Source: Vibrio pectenicida
Lineage (GTDB): Bacteria; Pseudomonadota; Gammaproteobacteria; Enterobacterales; Vibrionaceae
Assembly: GCA_024347015.1 (NCBI GenBank)
Contig: AP024889.1
Span: 2,790,001 to 2,854,000 of the forward strand
DNA length: 64,000 nucleotides
Direction of reading: 5' to 3'
The notes beneath the pieces are model-generated. The model did not search any database. It was given only the letters and a program-made list of their open reading frames with translations, and was not told where the DNA came from. Positions 34,891 to 42,203 of this stretch are shown here, one piece after another. The first letter of the stretch is position 1. Every line of letters starts with the position of its first letter. Made by a program: the position numbers and the translations under genes.

Positions 34891-37740
34891 CTAACGAACG
34901 ATTTCAAGTTCTTCTACTGGGATTTGTAAACTTTCTAACTGAGGCTTTAGAATTTTGATATCACCAACCACTATGATTTGGTAATCGTTGGGAGTAAACC
35001 ATTTAGCTGCCATCTGATCTAAAGTATTTTTATTTACAGTCTCCACAATGACATTACGCTGCTTAAGATAATCTTCTTCCAAGCTGTAGAAGAGGATACT
35101 ATTTAGCAACTGTGCTTTCTGTGATGGCGTTTCATACTTCAAAGCATCCTGTTGGCCAACGGCTAAACGAAGAAATTTCATTTCTTCATCTGTGATTCCC
35201 TGCTGACTATACTGACTCAACTCCTTTTGTATTTCTCTAATAGAAGCCGCAGTAGCATTTGCGCGAACTTGAGCAGAAAAAACGATCGCACCTACTTCAC
35301 GATTCGCGGCAAAATAGCCACTCGCTCCATAGGTATAACCTTTATCTTCTCTCAAGTTTTGATTTATACGGCTATTAAAATTGCCCGCCAGATTAAAGTT
35401 CGCTAATTGAGTAAGGTAGACCTCTCCAGTTGCATCAAAAGGTAAACCTTGGCGTACAAAACGCACAATGCTCTGTGGCGAACCTGGCTTGTCGACTAAA
35501 TAAATTTTCTGCTTTCCGAGCTGTTCCACCATTTGTGGATGGAGCAAAGGAGCCTCTTCACCCTGCCAGTTTTCAATAAACGATAGCTCTTTCTTAACTT
35601 GACGCTTATTAATATCACCTACTACCACAATCTGAGCGCCTTGGGGGGTATAATGCTTTTGGTAAAAATCTTTTACGTCATCAAGAGTAAGAACAGCAAT
35701 AGAGTCCTTGGTACCATCATTAGGACGCTGATATATTGACCCAGAGAATAGTACCTGTCTAGTAGCTTGCGAGGCTAACCAACTCGGTTTCTGGTGCTGA
35801 TAAACAATCCCTTCCAACATCTGCTGTTTATTACGCTCAAAGTCTGATGATTTGAAAGCCGGGGTGAATAAAATTTCCTGTACTATTTTCAAAGTTTGAT
35901 GCAAGTTTTGCTCTAAGCTTGAGATTGAGATACTAGTGGTATAGTTTGCTGCACTGATTGATACCGTGCTACCCAATTTATCTAATCTCGCTTGCAACTC
36001 CTCAGTTGTAGACTCCAGCGTTCCCTCCTCCATCATGGTTGCTGTTAAGTTAGCTAAACCTTCTTTTCCAGGTTTAACATAGCGCTCTCCAGCAGGAAAA
36101 CTGATATCTATTTCAACTGTTGGTGTTTCGCTACTTTGCGTACCTAAGAGCTCAGCACCATTATCAAAATAGATATGGTAGAGTGAAGGCATATGAGCTT
36201 TAACAGCTTTTGCAACTTCTGGCATTATAGAACGATCAAAATTGTCTATCGGTCGACGATAGCTAAGATCTTTGTCGTTGATTTTAACGTATTCTGGCAA
36301 TGTTCTTTTCGGCGTTTCAAAAGTAGCAGTCGAAACTGCATAGTCCAACTTACCTTTCGGGACTACACTCAAAGTCACTTTGGGATGCCCATTCACATAG
36401 CTATGAAAAGCATTCATTACAGACTCTGGTGATACCTCACGAATTTGTTTAAGCTGAGTTTGCAATCTATCAGGTTGTTTAAAGAAAGTCTGATTAGAAG
36501 CCAACTGGGATACTTTACCTTTAACACTTTGCAAAGCAAAAACTGCATCAGCTTCTGCCATACCGGTGATTTGGTCCAAGCGCTGCTGGCTTACCCCCTT
36601 TTCTTCAAATTGCTTTAAAGTTTGCATCAGTGATTGGTAAAGTGGTTTCAATTTTCCACTTTCACCTGAAGGAGCCATTGCGTAAACATAGAAAGTACAC
36701 GAGAGTTCAGAACAATCTTGGAAGGCACCCGCATCAACTGCTTTTTGTGTTTTCACTAAATCTTGATAAAGTAGACTATTCGCCCCTTGGCCTAATACAT
36801 TAGCCAAAGCATTTAATGCCGTTTCCGTTTTCTCACCCTCGTAAGTTGTTGGCCAACCGACGAGAACCATGGGCTGCTGCACACGATCTTGTAGCGTAAT
36901 ATATTTGTCTTCACTGAGCGTTGCTGGTTGCTTGGTTGCACGCTCAACTTCAGGGCCTCTTGGTATTGAACCAAAGTACTTATTAACCCAAGCTAACGTT
37001 TGTTTAACATCAATATCTCCTCCAATTGTCAGAACGGCATTATTAGGCCCATACCAACGGAGGAAAAAAGCCTTGAGATCATTAACATCGACTCGATCAA
37101 GATCTTCAATATACCCAATAGTCTGCCACGAATATGGATGACCTTCAGGGTAGAGCGCTTCGCCCATTTTTTCCCACATCAAGCCATAGGGACGATTATC
37201 GTAATTTTGCGCTCGCTCATTTTTTACTGTGTCACGCTGAATTTCAAATTTACGCTGTGATACTGCATCAAGTAAAAAGCCCATCCTATCCGACTCAAGC
37301 CAGAGTACTTTTTCTAGCTGATTGGAAGGCACCGTTTCAAAGTAATTCGTTCTATCGCGGTTAGTTGTACCATTTAACGATCCTCCCGCTTCGGTGATCA
37401 GTTTAAAGTGCTCTTGGTCTCCAACATGCTCACTCCCTTGAAACATCATGTGCTCAAAAAAGTGGGCAAAACCTGATTTCCCAGCCTCTTCACGAGCAGA
37501 TCCTACATGATAGGTAACATCAACATGAACCAAAGGATCGGAATCATCGGGAGATAAAATAACCGTTAATCCATTATCGAGTTGATATTTGGAATAAGGG
37601 ATAGTCGCCTTACCCGGCGTAGCAGGAACTTCTTCAACAAAAGTAACACCTGAAGGAAGAATAGAGCTAGAAGAAAATGGACCGCTTGAGCAGCCATAAA
37701 GAGCAAAAAGAGAAAAGACACCTAACCAGATTTTTCTCAT
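34891..37740 (-). CDS. M16 family zinc peptidase, outer-membrane or periplasmic lipoprotein
   Basis: Insulinase/pitrilysin-type metallopeptidase of 949 residues. The N-terminus MRKIWLGVFSLFALYGCSSG is a lipoprotein signal with the lipidated Cys at 17. Residue +2 is Ser, which favours outer-membrane sorting. The first M16 domain holds the inverted zinc motif HFFEH (His93, Glu96, His97) with the third ligand Glu175 in TVKNERAQNYDNRPYG. A second M16 pair from about residue 510 lacks HxxEH and probably closes the chamber. The four-lobed layout resembles proteases that degrade small peptides; the substrate is unknown. Its neighbours gshA and luxS are conserved around it in vibrios. Confidence 0.9.
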   Translation of the reverse strand: MRKIWLGVFSLFALYGCSSGPFSSSSILPSGVTFVEEVPATPGKATIPYSKYQLDNGLTVILSPDDSDPLVHVDVTYHVGSAREEAGKSGFAHFFEHMMFQGSEHVGDQEHFKLITEAGGSLNGTTNRDRTNYFETVPSNQLEKVLWLESDRMGFLLDAVSQRKFEIQRDTVKNERAQNYDNRPYGLMWEKMGEALYPEGHPYSWQTIGYIEDLDRVDVNDLKAFFLRWYGPNNAVLTIGGDIDVKQTLAWVNKYFGSIPRGPEVERATKQPATLSEDKYITLQDRVQQPMVLVGWPTTYEGEKTETALNALANVLGQGANSLLYQDLVKTQKAVDAGAFQDCSELSCTFYVYAMAPSGESGKLKPLYQSLMQTLKQFEEKGVSQQRLDQITGMAEADAVFALQSVKGKVSQLASNQTFFKQPDRLQTQLKQIREVSPESVMNAFHSYVNGHPKVTLSVVPKGKLDYAVSTATFETPKRTLPEYVKINDKDLSYRRPIDNFDRSIMPEVAKAVKAHMPSLYHIYFDNGAELLGTQSSETPTVEIDISFPAGERYVKPGKEGLANLTATMMEEGTLESTTEELQARLDKLGSTVSISAANYTTSISISSLEQNLHQTLKIVQEILFTPAFKSSDFERNKQQMLEGIVYQHQKPSWLASQATRQVLFSGSIYQRPNDGTKDSIAVLTLDDVKDFYQKHYTPQGAQIVVVGDINKRQVKKELSFIENWQGEEAPLLHPQMVEQLGKQKIYLVDKPGSPQSIVRFVRQGLPFDATGEVYLTQLANFNLAGNFNSRINQNLREDKGYTYGASGYFAANREVGAIVFSAQVRANATAASIREIQKELSQYSQQGITDEEMKFLRLAVGQQDALKYETPSQKAQLLNSILFYSLEEDYLKQRNVIVETVNKNTLDQMAAKWFTPNDYQIIVVGDIKILKPQLESLQIPVEELEIVR

Positions 37741-37749
37741 GACATCTCC

Positions 37750-38211
37750 TCAGAAAAAACCATAAAACAAAGCTGCAATAAGACCGTATCGTAATGCTTT
37801 ACCAACAAGTATTAACCCTAGGCAAGGCCAAAAACGCATTCGTAACCAACCCGCAGCGAGACAAAGAGGGTCACCAATTACAGGCAACCAACTAAATAAA
37901 AGCGACCAGTAGCCATATTTACTCAACCACTGCAGTGCTTTAAGACCATATTTTTCATTTTGAGTTCGGTTAGGTAGTAATAAACCCAACCAATAGTTTG
38001 TTAAGCCACCTAAAGTATTACCTATAGTGGCCACAGAAAGGATGGTAAAGACAGAGTATTGATTAAGGGTAAGAGTGGCAACAAGCCCAGCCTCGGATCC
38101 TCCAGGCAAGATTGTCGCGCTTAACAAGCCTGTAAAGAATAAAACCCAAAGTGCTGAGTCTGAAAACCAAAGTGCAATACTTTCAAAGGCGGCGTTAAAC
38201 GCCTCTAGCAC
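37750..38211 (-). CDS. yqaA: YqaA family (DedA/SNARE-associated-like) inner-membrane protein
   Basis: A 153-residue membrane protein with four or so hydrophobic segments. It contains LFFTGLLSATILPGGSEAGL and GNTLGGLTNYWLGLLLPNR, and a later SWLPVIGDPLCLAAGWLRM, which mark the YqaA branch of DedA-like proteins. DedA proteins are thought to act in lipid or proton-coupled transport; YqaA itself has no proven function. The stop lies nine bases before the start of the M16 peptidase gene. The start overlaps the end of the upstream dehydrogenase gene by seven bases, so these genes are likely co-transcribed. Confidence 0.85.
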   Translation of the reverse strand: MLEAFNAAFESIALWFSDSALWVLFFTGLLSATILPGGSEAGLVATLTLNQYSVFTILSVATIGNTLGGLTNYWLGLLLPNRTQNEKYGLKALQWLSKYGYWSLLFSWLPVIGDPLCLAAGWLRMRFWPCLGLILVGKALRYGLIAALFYGFF

Positions 38212-39155
38212 TGCATATCAAGTAAAACCTTGCCTCTAGTATGTCCCGTTTCTAATTGTTTATGAGCCTTATCCACTTCACTCATCGGATAAATGTGCTG
38301 GATCTCTGTTTTCAATAACCCAACACTCACCATGTACAGTAAAGCATCTAATTGTTCAGAGTCAGGCTCAACAAGCATACCCGTTGCATCAAAACCAAGC
38401 AGCTTGGCTTTCTCACAAATTAGCTCGGCCGTTAAGGTGGGAACAGTAACAACTTTCGCTCCATCTCTTAAACAATTTAAAGCATCAAGTGCCGCATCAC
38501 CACCAACAAGATCAATTAACACATCAGCTTCTTCAACACGCTCAGAAACAGGAGAAAACTCATAGTTAACAGCATGAGCTCCAAGAGTCGCCATATAATC
38601 AAGATTAGTGGCGCTGCAGGTTGTGAATACCTCAGCTTTAGCAGCAATAGCAACTTGGATAGCAAGATGACCAACGCCTCCAGCACCTGCTAGAATCAAT
38701 ACTCTTTGTCCTTCATGCACTCCCGCTTTATCTAGTGCCTGAACTGCGGTTTGCCCTGACAAAGGTAATGCGGCTGCCGCTTCTAACGTAATAGCCTCAG
38801 GAACCAGACTCAACTCAGTTGCTGGTACACAAATATATTGGCTATATCCTCCACCTTGCAGTGGAAAACCAATAAATCCTGCAACTTTATCCCCAACTTC
38901 AAATCGCTCTACTTGCTCACCACACATGACAACTTCACCAGCAACATCATAACCGGGCACCCAAGGTAGATGATCTTTATGCTGTGACGCAGCCCATCCT
39001 AAACCAGAACGTGTTTTTACATCGATAGGATTAACACCTGCAAAAGCAACTTTAACTAATACTTCACCTTGCTGTGGATTAGGTACGGTATTCGTCTGCA
39101 ATGTTAATACTTCTGGGCCACCAAATTTAGCAATCGCGATTTGTTTGTTTTCCAT
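38205..39155 (-). CDS. NADP-dependent zinc-independent alcohol dehydrogenase / quinone oxidoreductase
   Basis: Medium-chain dehydrogenase of 316 residues. It has the N-terminal GroES-like domain (VAFAGVNPIDVKTRSG, PGYDVAGEV) and a Rossmann domain with AGAGGVGHLAIQVA around residue 155. It lacks the Cys and His zinc ligands of classical alcohol dehydrogenases, so it belongs with quinone oxidoreductases (QOR/enone reductases). The physiological substrate is unknown. Its end overlaps the start of the YqaA-like gene. A terminator hairpin for the upstream tRNA array lies just before its promoter region. Confidence 0.85.
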   Translation of the reverse strand: MENKQIAIAKFGGPEVLTLQTNTVPNPQQGEVLVKVAFAGVNPIDVKTRSGLGWAASQHKDHLPWVPGYDVAGEVVMCGEQVERFEVGDKVAGFIGFPLQGGGYSQYICVPATELSLVPEAITLEAAAALPLSGQTAVQALDKAGVHEGQRVLILAGAGGVGHLAIQVAIAAKAEVFTTCSATNLDYMATLGAHAVNYEFSPVSERVEEADVLIDLVGGDAALDALNCLRDGAKVVTVPTLTAELICEKAKLLGFDATGMLVEPDSEQLDALLYMVSVGLLKTEIQHIYPMSEVDKAHKQLETGHTRGKVLLDMQC

Positions 39156-39178
39156 TTATTCATTTCCCTAACGGCAAG

Positions 39179-39201
39179 AAAAAAGGATGCAAAAGCATCC
39201 C
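39179..39201 (-). terminator. Second terminator below the tRNA array
   Basis: On the minus strand the stem GGATGC / GCATCC with a TTTT loop is followed by TTTTTT. It lies between the tRNA array and the dehydrogenase start, a back-up stop for array read-through. Confidence 0.7.
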
Positions 39202-39357
39202 TTTGAATATATACCATTTATTGCTAACGAGTTAACTGCCAAAACTAAAATTAACCGATAATTTTACGTTAATTGGCTATAAATGAGCTGAGGAGTAGCC
39301 TCTTAAACAAGCCTAATGTCCTGAAATCTTAGGAATCATCATAATTAGGAAGGGAAA

Positions 39358-39386
39358 TAAAAAAACCTGCTGATCTCAGCAGGGTT
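39358..39386 (-). terminator. Terminator of the tRNA-Arg/Ser array
   Basis: On the minus strand CCTGCTGA and TCAGCAGG form an 8-bp stem with a two-base centre, followed by seven T. It lies a few bases after the last tRNA-Arg. Confidence 0.88.
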
Positions 39387-39392
39387 GTAATA

Positions 39393-39469
39393 TGGCGCGC
39401 TCGGAAGGATTCGAACCTTCGACCGCCTGGTTCGTAGCCAGGTACTCTATCCAGCTGAGCTACGAGCGC
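39393..39469 (-). tRNA. tRNA-Arg (anticodon ACG), copy 1, form A
   Basis: 77 nt, acceptor GCGCTCG / CGAGCGC, CCA encoded, anticodon loop CTACGAA. ACG is converted to ICG by TadA and reads CGU, CGC and CGA. Last gene of the leftward-transcribed array. Confidence 0.94.
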
Positions 39470-39522
39470 GCTGTATTAGATATTGTATAACAACATCAGG
39501 AACTAAAGTCCCTTAAACTAAG

Positions 39523-39599
39523 TGGCGCGTCCTGGAGGATTCGAACCTCCGACCGCCTGGTTCGTAGCCAGGTACTCTATCCAGCTGAGCTAAGGACGC
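39523..39599 (-). tRNA. tRNA-Arg (anticodon ACG), copy 2, form B
   Basis: 77 nt, acceptor GCGTCCT / AGGACGC, CCA encoded, anticodon ACG. Form B differs from form A in the acceptor and T stems while the anticodon arm is the same. Confidence 0.94.
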
Positions 39600-39638
39600 A
39601 CGAAATCTGAAAAAAATAGTATTATCAGACTGTAATGA

Positions 39639-39715
39639 TGGCGCGCTCGGAAGGATTCGAACCTTCGACCGCCTGGTTCGTAGCCAGGTACTCTATCCAG
39701 CTGAGCTACGAGCGC
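39639..39715 (-). tRNA. tRNA-Arg (anticodon ACG), copy 3, form A
   Basis: 77 nt, same mature sequence as copy 1; flanking spacer matches the second 246-bp unit. Confidence 0.94.
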
Positions 39716-39768
39716 ACTGTATTTGATATTGTATAACAACATCAGGAACTAAAGTCCCTTGAACTAAG

Positions 39769-39845
39769 TGGCGCGTCCTGGAGGATTCGAACCTCCGACC
39801 GCCTGGTTCGTAGCCAGGTACTCTATCCAGCTGAGCTAAGGACGC
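39769..39845 (-). tRNA. tRNA-Arg (anticodon ACG), copy 4, form B
   Basis: 77 nt, same mature sequence as copy 2. Confidence 0.94.
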
Positions 39846-39884
39846 ACTAAGTCTGACAAAAATAGTATTATCAGACTGTAATGA

Positions 39885-39961
39885 TGGCGCGCTCGGAAGG
39901 ATTCGAACCTTCGACCGCCTGGTTCGTAGCCAGGTACTCTATCCAGCTGAGCTACGAGCGC
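39885..39961 (-). tRNA. tRNA-Arg (anticodon ACG), copy 5, form A
   Basis: 77 nt, same mature sequence as copies 1 and 3. The sequence upstream of it no longer follows the 246-bp unit. Confidence 0.94.
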
Positions 39962-40038
39962 GCAGTTCCCAAAGGGATTCGTGAAGTATATCACGTTATT
40001 ATTTACTTAAAACAAAAAATTGGCACTAGGCCAATTAA

Positions 40039-40131
40039 TGGCGGTGAGGGAGGGATTCGAACCCTCGATGCGGCTACAAACCGCATACTCCCTTAGCAGG
40101 GGAGCGCCTTCAGCCTCTCGGCCACCTCACC
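40039..40131 (-). tRNA. tRNA-Ser (anticodon GCT), copy 1
   Basis: 93-nt class II tRNA, acceptor GGTGAGG / CCTCACC, CCA encoded, anticodon loop CTGCTAA. The long variable arm has a perfect TGCGG / CCGCA stem. It reads AGU and AGC codons. Confidence 0.94.
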
Positions 40132-40153
40132 TATTCATTCCCTAAAAAGGAAA

Positions 40154-40230
40154 TGGCGCGCTCGGAAGGATTCGAACCTTCGACCGCCTGGTTCGTAGCC
40201 AGGTACTCTATCCAGCTGAGCTACGAGCGC
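40154..40230 (-). tRNA. tRNA-Arg (anticodon ACG), copy 6, form A
   Basis: 77 nt, same mature sequence as the other form-A copies, placed between the two tRNA-Ser genes outside the 246-bp units. Confidence 0.94.
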
Positions 40231-40270
40231 GCAATAATTTTCATCCAACTCAATAAGAGCTAAGCAAGAA

Positions 40271-40363
40271 TGGCGGTGAGGGAGGGATTCGAACCCTCGA
40301 TGCGGCTACAAACCACATACTCCCTTAGCAGGGGAGCGCCTTCAGCCTCTCGGCCACCTCACC
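40271..40363 (-). tRNA. tRNA-Ser (anticodon GCT), copy 2
   Basis: 93 nt, anticodon GCT, CCA encoded. It is like copy 1 except for one base in the variable arm (TGTGG instead of TGCGG), which turns a C-G pair into a U-G pair. It is the first gene of the array. Confidence 0.94.
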
Positions 40364-40378
40364 ATCTTGCGGAGGCAC

Positions 40379-40406
40379 ATATTACGATTTACCAAAAATA
40401 TGTCAA
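40379..40406 (-). promoter_or_regulatory. Promoter of the tRNA-Ser/Arg array
   Basis: On the minus strand a perfect TTGACA (40401-40406), a 16-base spacer and TAATAT (40379-40384), 16 bases before the first tRNA-Ser. One promoter probably drives all eight tRNAs. Confidence 0.8.
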
Positions 40407-40511
40407 ACATTTTCTTGGCAAAAATCGTAAAAGATTGTCCAAACGTCGGCTATTTAATCAAAGCGATGCTAATTCACTCTTTTTACTTAAAATGCATATT
40501 GTTAATAGCAT

Positions 40512-40543
40512 AAAAAAGGCCAACATACGTCAGCCTCTTTGTC
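40512..40543 (-). terminator. Intrinsic terminator after csrA
   Basis: On the minus strand AAAGAGGC pairs with GCCTTTTT (one G-T) around a 12-base loop, with T's running through the 3' arm. It lies directly after the csrA stop. Confidence 0.75.
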
Positions 40544-40546
40544 TCA

Positions 40547-40744
40547 CTAGTAATTTCCTGAAGTAGTATTACTGTTACCTTTTTCAGCCTGAATGCGCAT
40601 GTAAATTTCTTCACGGTGAACAGACACTTCTTTAGGCGCGTTAACGCCAATACGAACCTGGTTACCTTTTACGCCCAGTACAGTGACTGTGACTTCATCG
40701 CCGATCATGAGAGTTTCGCCAACGCGGCGAGTTAAAATTAGCAT
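40547..40744 (-). CDS. csrA: Carbon storage regulator CsrA
   Basis: Dimeric RNA-binding post-transcriptional regulator of carbon flux, motility and virulence; it binds GGA motifs in mRNA leaders and is titrated by CsrB-type sRNAs. The 65-residue protein begins [20 protein letters not shown] and has the second RNA-contact region [20 protein letters not shown] with the key Arg44 equivalent. An AGGAG ribosome site lies seven bases from the ATG. It follows alaS and the aspartokinase gene, the standard vibrio and E. coli csrA neighbourhood next to the tRNA-Arg/Ser array. Confidence 0.98.
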   Translation of the reverse strand: MLILTRRVGETLMIGDEVTVTVLGVKGNQVRIGVNAPKEVSVHREEIYMRIQAEKGNSNTTSGNY

Positions 40745-40860
40745 TCTTTGCTCCTTGAGTAATCTCAGATTTTTCTTGCTACGGGGCTATTATCCAACAA
40801 AAGATATATTTTCGTAAACTTTATTCTCAGACTCGATTAACCTAAATACATTTGTTTCGA

Positions 40861-42024
40861 TTAGCAGTTAATCGCTTGCGCTGAGATAAAGTATGCATGA
40901 TGCAATATGTTCGCTGCTTTGTCGATGCTTTCTGGAGACAATACCCATGTCAACGATTGTCGGTTAAGATCGTAATGTATAGGTTCAATACTGTGTTCAA
41001 TCAACAAAACGCGAGACGATTCGACCATACTGTTATCATGCTGACCAACTAATGTCAGCAGGCTAACCTCTTCACTATTAGTGATTTTATCACCAAAGGT
41101 CAATTCTAGTTTGGTACAAGCTTCGTGCTTTATAACTACACCTATCCAATCTTTACGCTCGATCACACCCCAAATCTGGATTCCCAATATCTGACACTGC
41201 CTTGCAAGACTAGAGTAGGCAGCATGGGATATTTTAATACAATGCATATCACGCTGCATAGCAATCCCACAGACTGGCAGCCTAGGCTCGTTACCTTTCA
41301 CTAAGCTGCCTACAGAAGAACTGAATGTCGATAAAACCCGCAGTGGTACATTATGTTTCCAAGCATATTGTACCGAAGGCAAATGAAGCACTTTTGCTCC
41401 TTTACGGGCCATTATCTCCATTGACGCAAAATCAATGACCTCAATCTTTTTGGCGTCTGGGACTACGTGAGGGTCACAAGTATAAATGCCGTCTACATCA
41501 GTAAAAATTTGACACTCACTGGCTTGCAACTCCCCAGCTAAATTAACTGCACTAGTATCCGACCCACCTCGGCCCAAGGTAGTAATATCGCCATTTTTAT
41601 TAACACCTTGAAACCCCGCCACTATAACTATTAGGTCTTGTGCCAATAGCGCCTTAATTACCGAGGTGTCAATGCTTATAATCGTTGCATCATTATGCTG
41701 GTAGTTGGTAACAATTTTTGCTTGTCCACCAGTTAATGAACGAGCCGAATAACCTTGCTTATTTAAGGCCATTGCTAATAGTGCCATCGATACGTGTTCA
41801 CCAGAAGAGAGCAGAACATCAAGCTCTCGAGCAGTTGGCACACTATCTATTTGTTTGGCCAAACCCATCAGCCGGTTAGTCTCTCCTGACATAGCAGAAA
41901 CCACTACAACTACCTGATTGCCAGAATTTTTTGCCTTAATGATATGCTCGGTAACTCTTTGAATTTTTTCAATTGAGCCGACAGAAGTTCCACCAAACTT
42001 TTGCACTACAAGTGGATATATCAC
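40861..42024 (-). CDS. Aspartate kinase (monofunctional, ACT-containing)
   Basis: Phosphorylates aspartate, the entry step to lysine, threonine and methionine. The 387-residue protein starts at a GTG (AAGG nine bases upstream). It has the kinase signature VVQKFGGTSVGS, then VVVVSAMSGETNRL, LLSSGEHVSMALLA, TTLGRGGSDTSAV and TDVDGIYTCDP. A C-terminal ACT-type regulatory part runs from about residue 265. It is shorter than E. coli LysC (449 residues). Vibrios carry this enzyme between alaS and csrA in addition to other aspartokinases; feedback specificity cannot be read from the sequence, so I leave the gene symbol blank. Confidence 0.93.
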   Translation of the reverse strand: MIYPLVVQKFGGTSVGSIEKIQRVTEHIIKAKNSGNQVVVVVSAMSGETNRLMGLAKQIDSVPTARELDVLLSSGEHVSMALLAMALNKQGYSARSLTGGQAKIVTNYQHNDATIISIDTSVIKALLAQDLIVIVAGFQGVNKNGDITTLGRGGSDTSAVNLAGELQASECQIFTDVDGIYTCDPHVVPDAKKIEVIDFASMEIMARKGAKVLHLPSVQYAWKHNVPLRVLSTFSSSVGSLVKGNEPRLPVCGIAMQRDMHCIKISHAAYSSLARQCQILGIQIWGVIERKDWIGVVIKHEACTKLELTFGDKITNSEEVSLLTLVGQHDNSMVESSRVLLIEHSIEPIHYDLNRQSLTWVLSPESIDKAANILHHAYFISAQAINC

Positions 42025-42203
42025 TAGTTTTTACCTTGCTAAGATCATGGCCTCATCCATACCAGATACTTCTACTATATAGCCCGCTTGTGCTCATTAC
42101 AGCAGAAATAAAGGGATTGAGAACAGTTATAAATATGCAGCTCAAGAGACCACTCGTGAGATTAAAAAATCACGCCCAACCAAAACTGCTGAGCGCAACC
42201 AAT

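Larger units (their letters stand above)
39393..39961 (-). repeat. 246-bp tandem unit carrying two tRNA-Arg genes
   Basis: The start-to-start distance of form-A tRNA-Arg genes is exactly 246 bases twice (39393, 39639, 39885). Each full unit has form A, a spacer of about 53 bases, form B and a spacer of about 39 bases. Both spacers recur nearly unchanged, for example TATTGTATAACAACATCAGG and TAGTATTATCAGACTGTAAT. The array has two full units plus a third form-A gene. Confidence 0.9.

Noticed and set aside
39393..40363. Regular repeats that could suggest a CRISPR array
   Set aside because: The repeated segments are 77-nt tRNA-Arg genes with anticodons and encoded CCA; spacers are themselves repeated.
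39881..40566. Plus-strand frames over the tRNA array (39881-40096, 40270-40566)
   Set aside because: They are antisense to tRNA genes; the EGFEPS-type peptides are a known artefact of translating tRNA complements.
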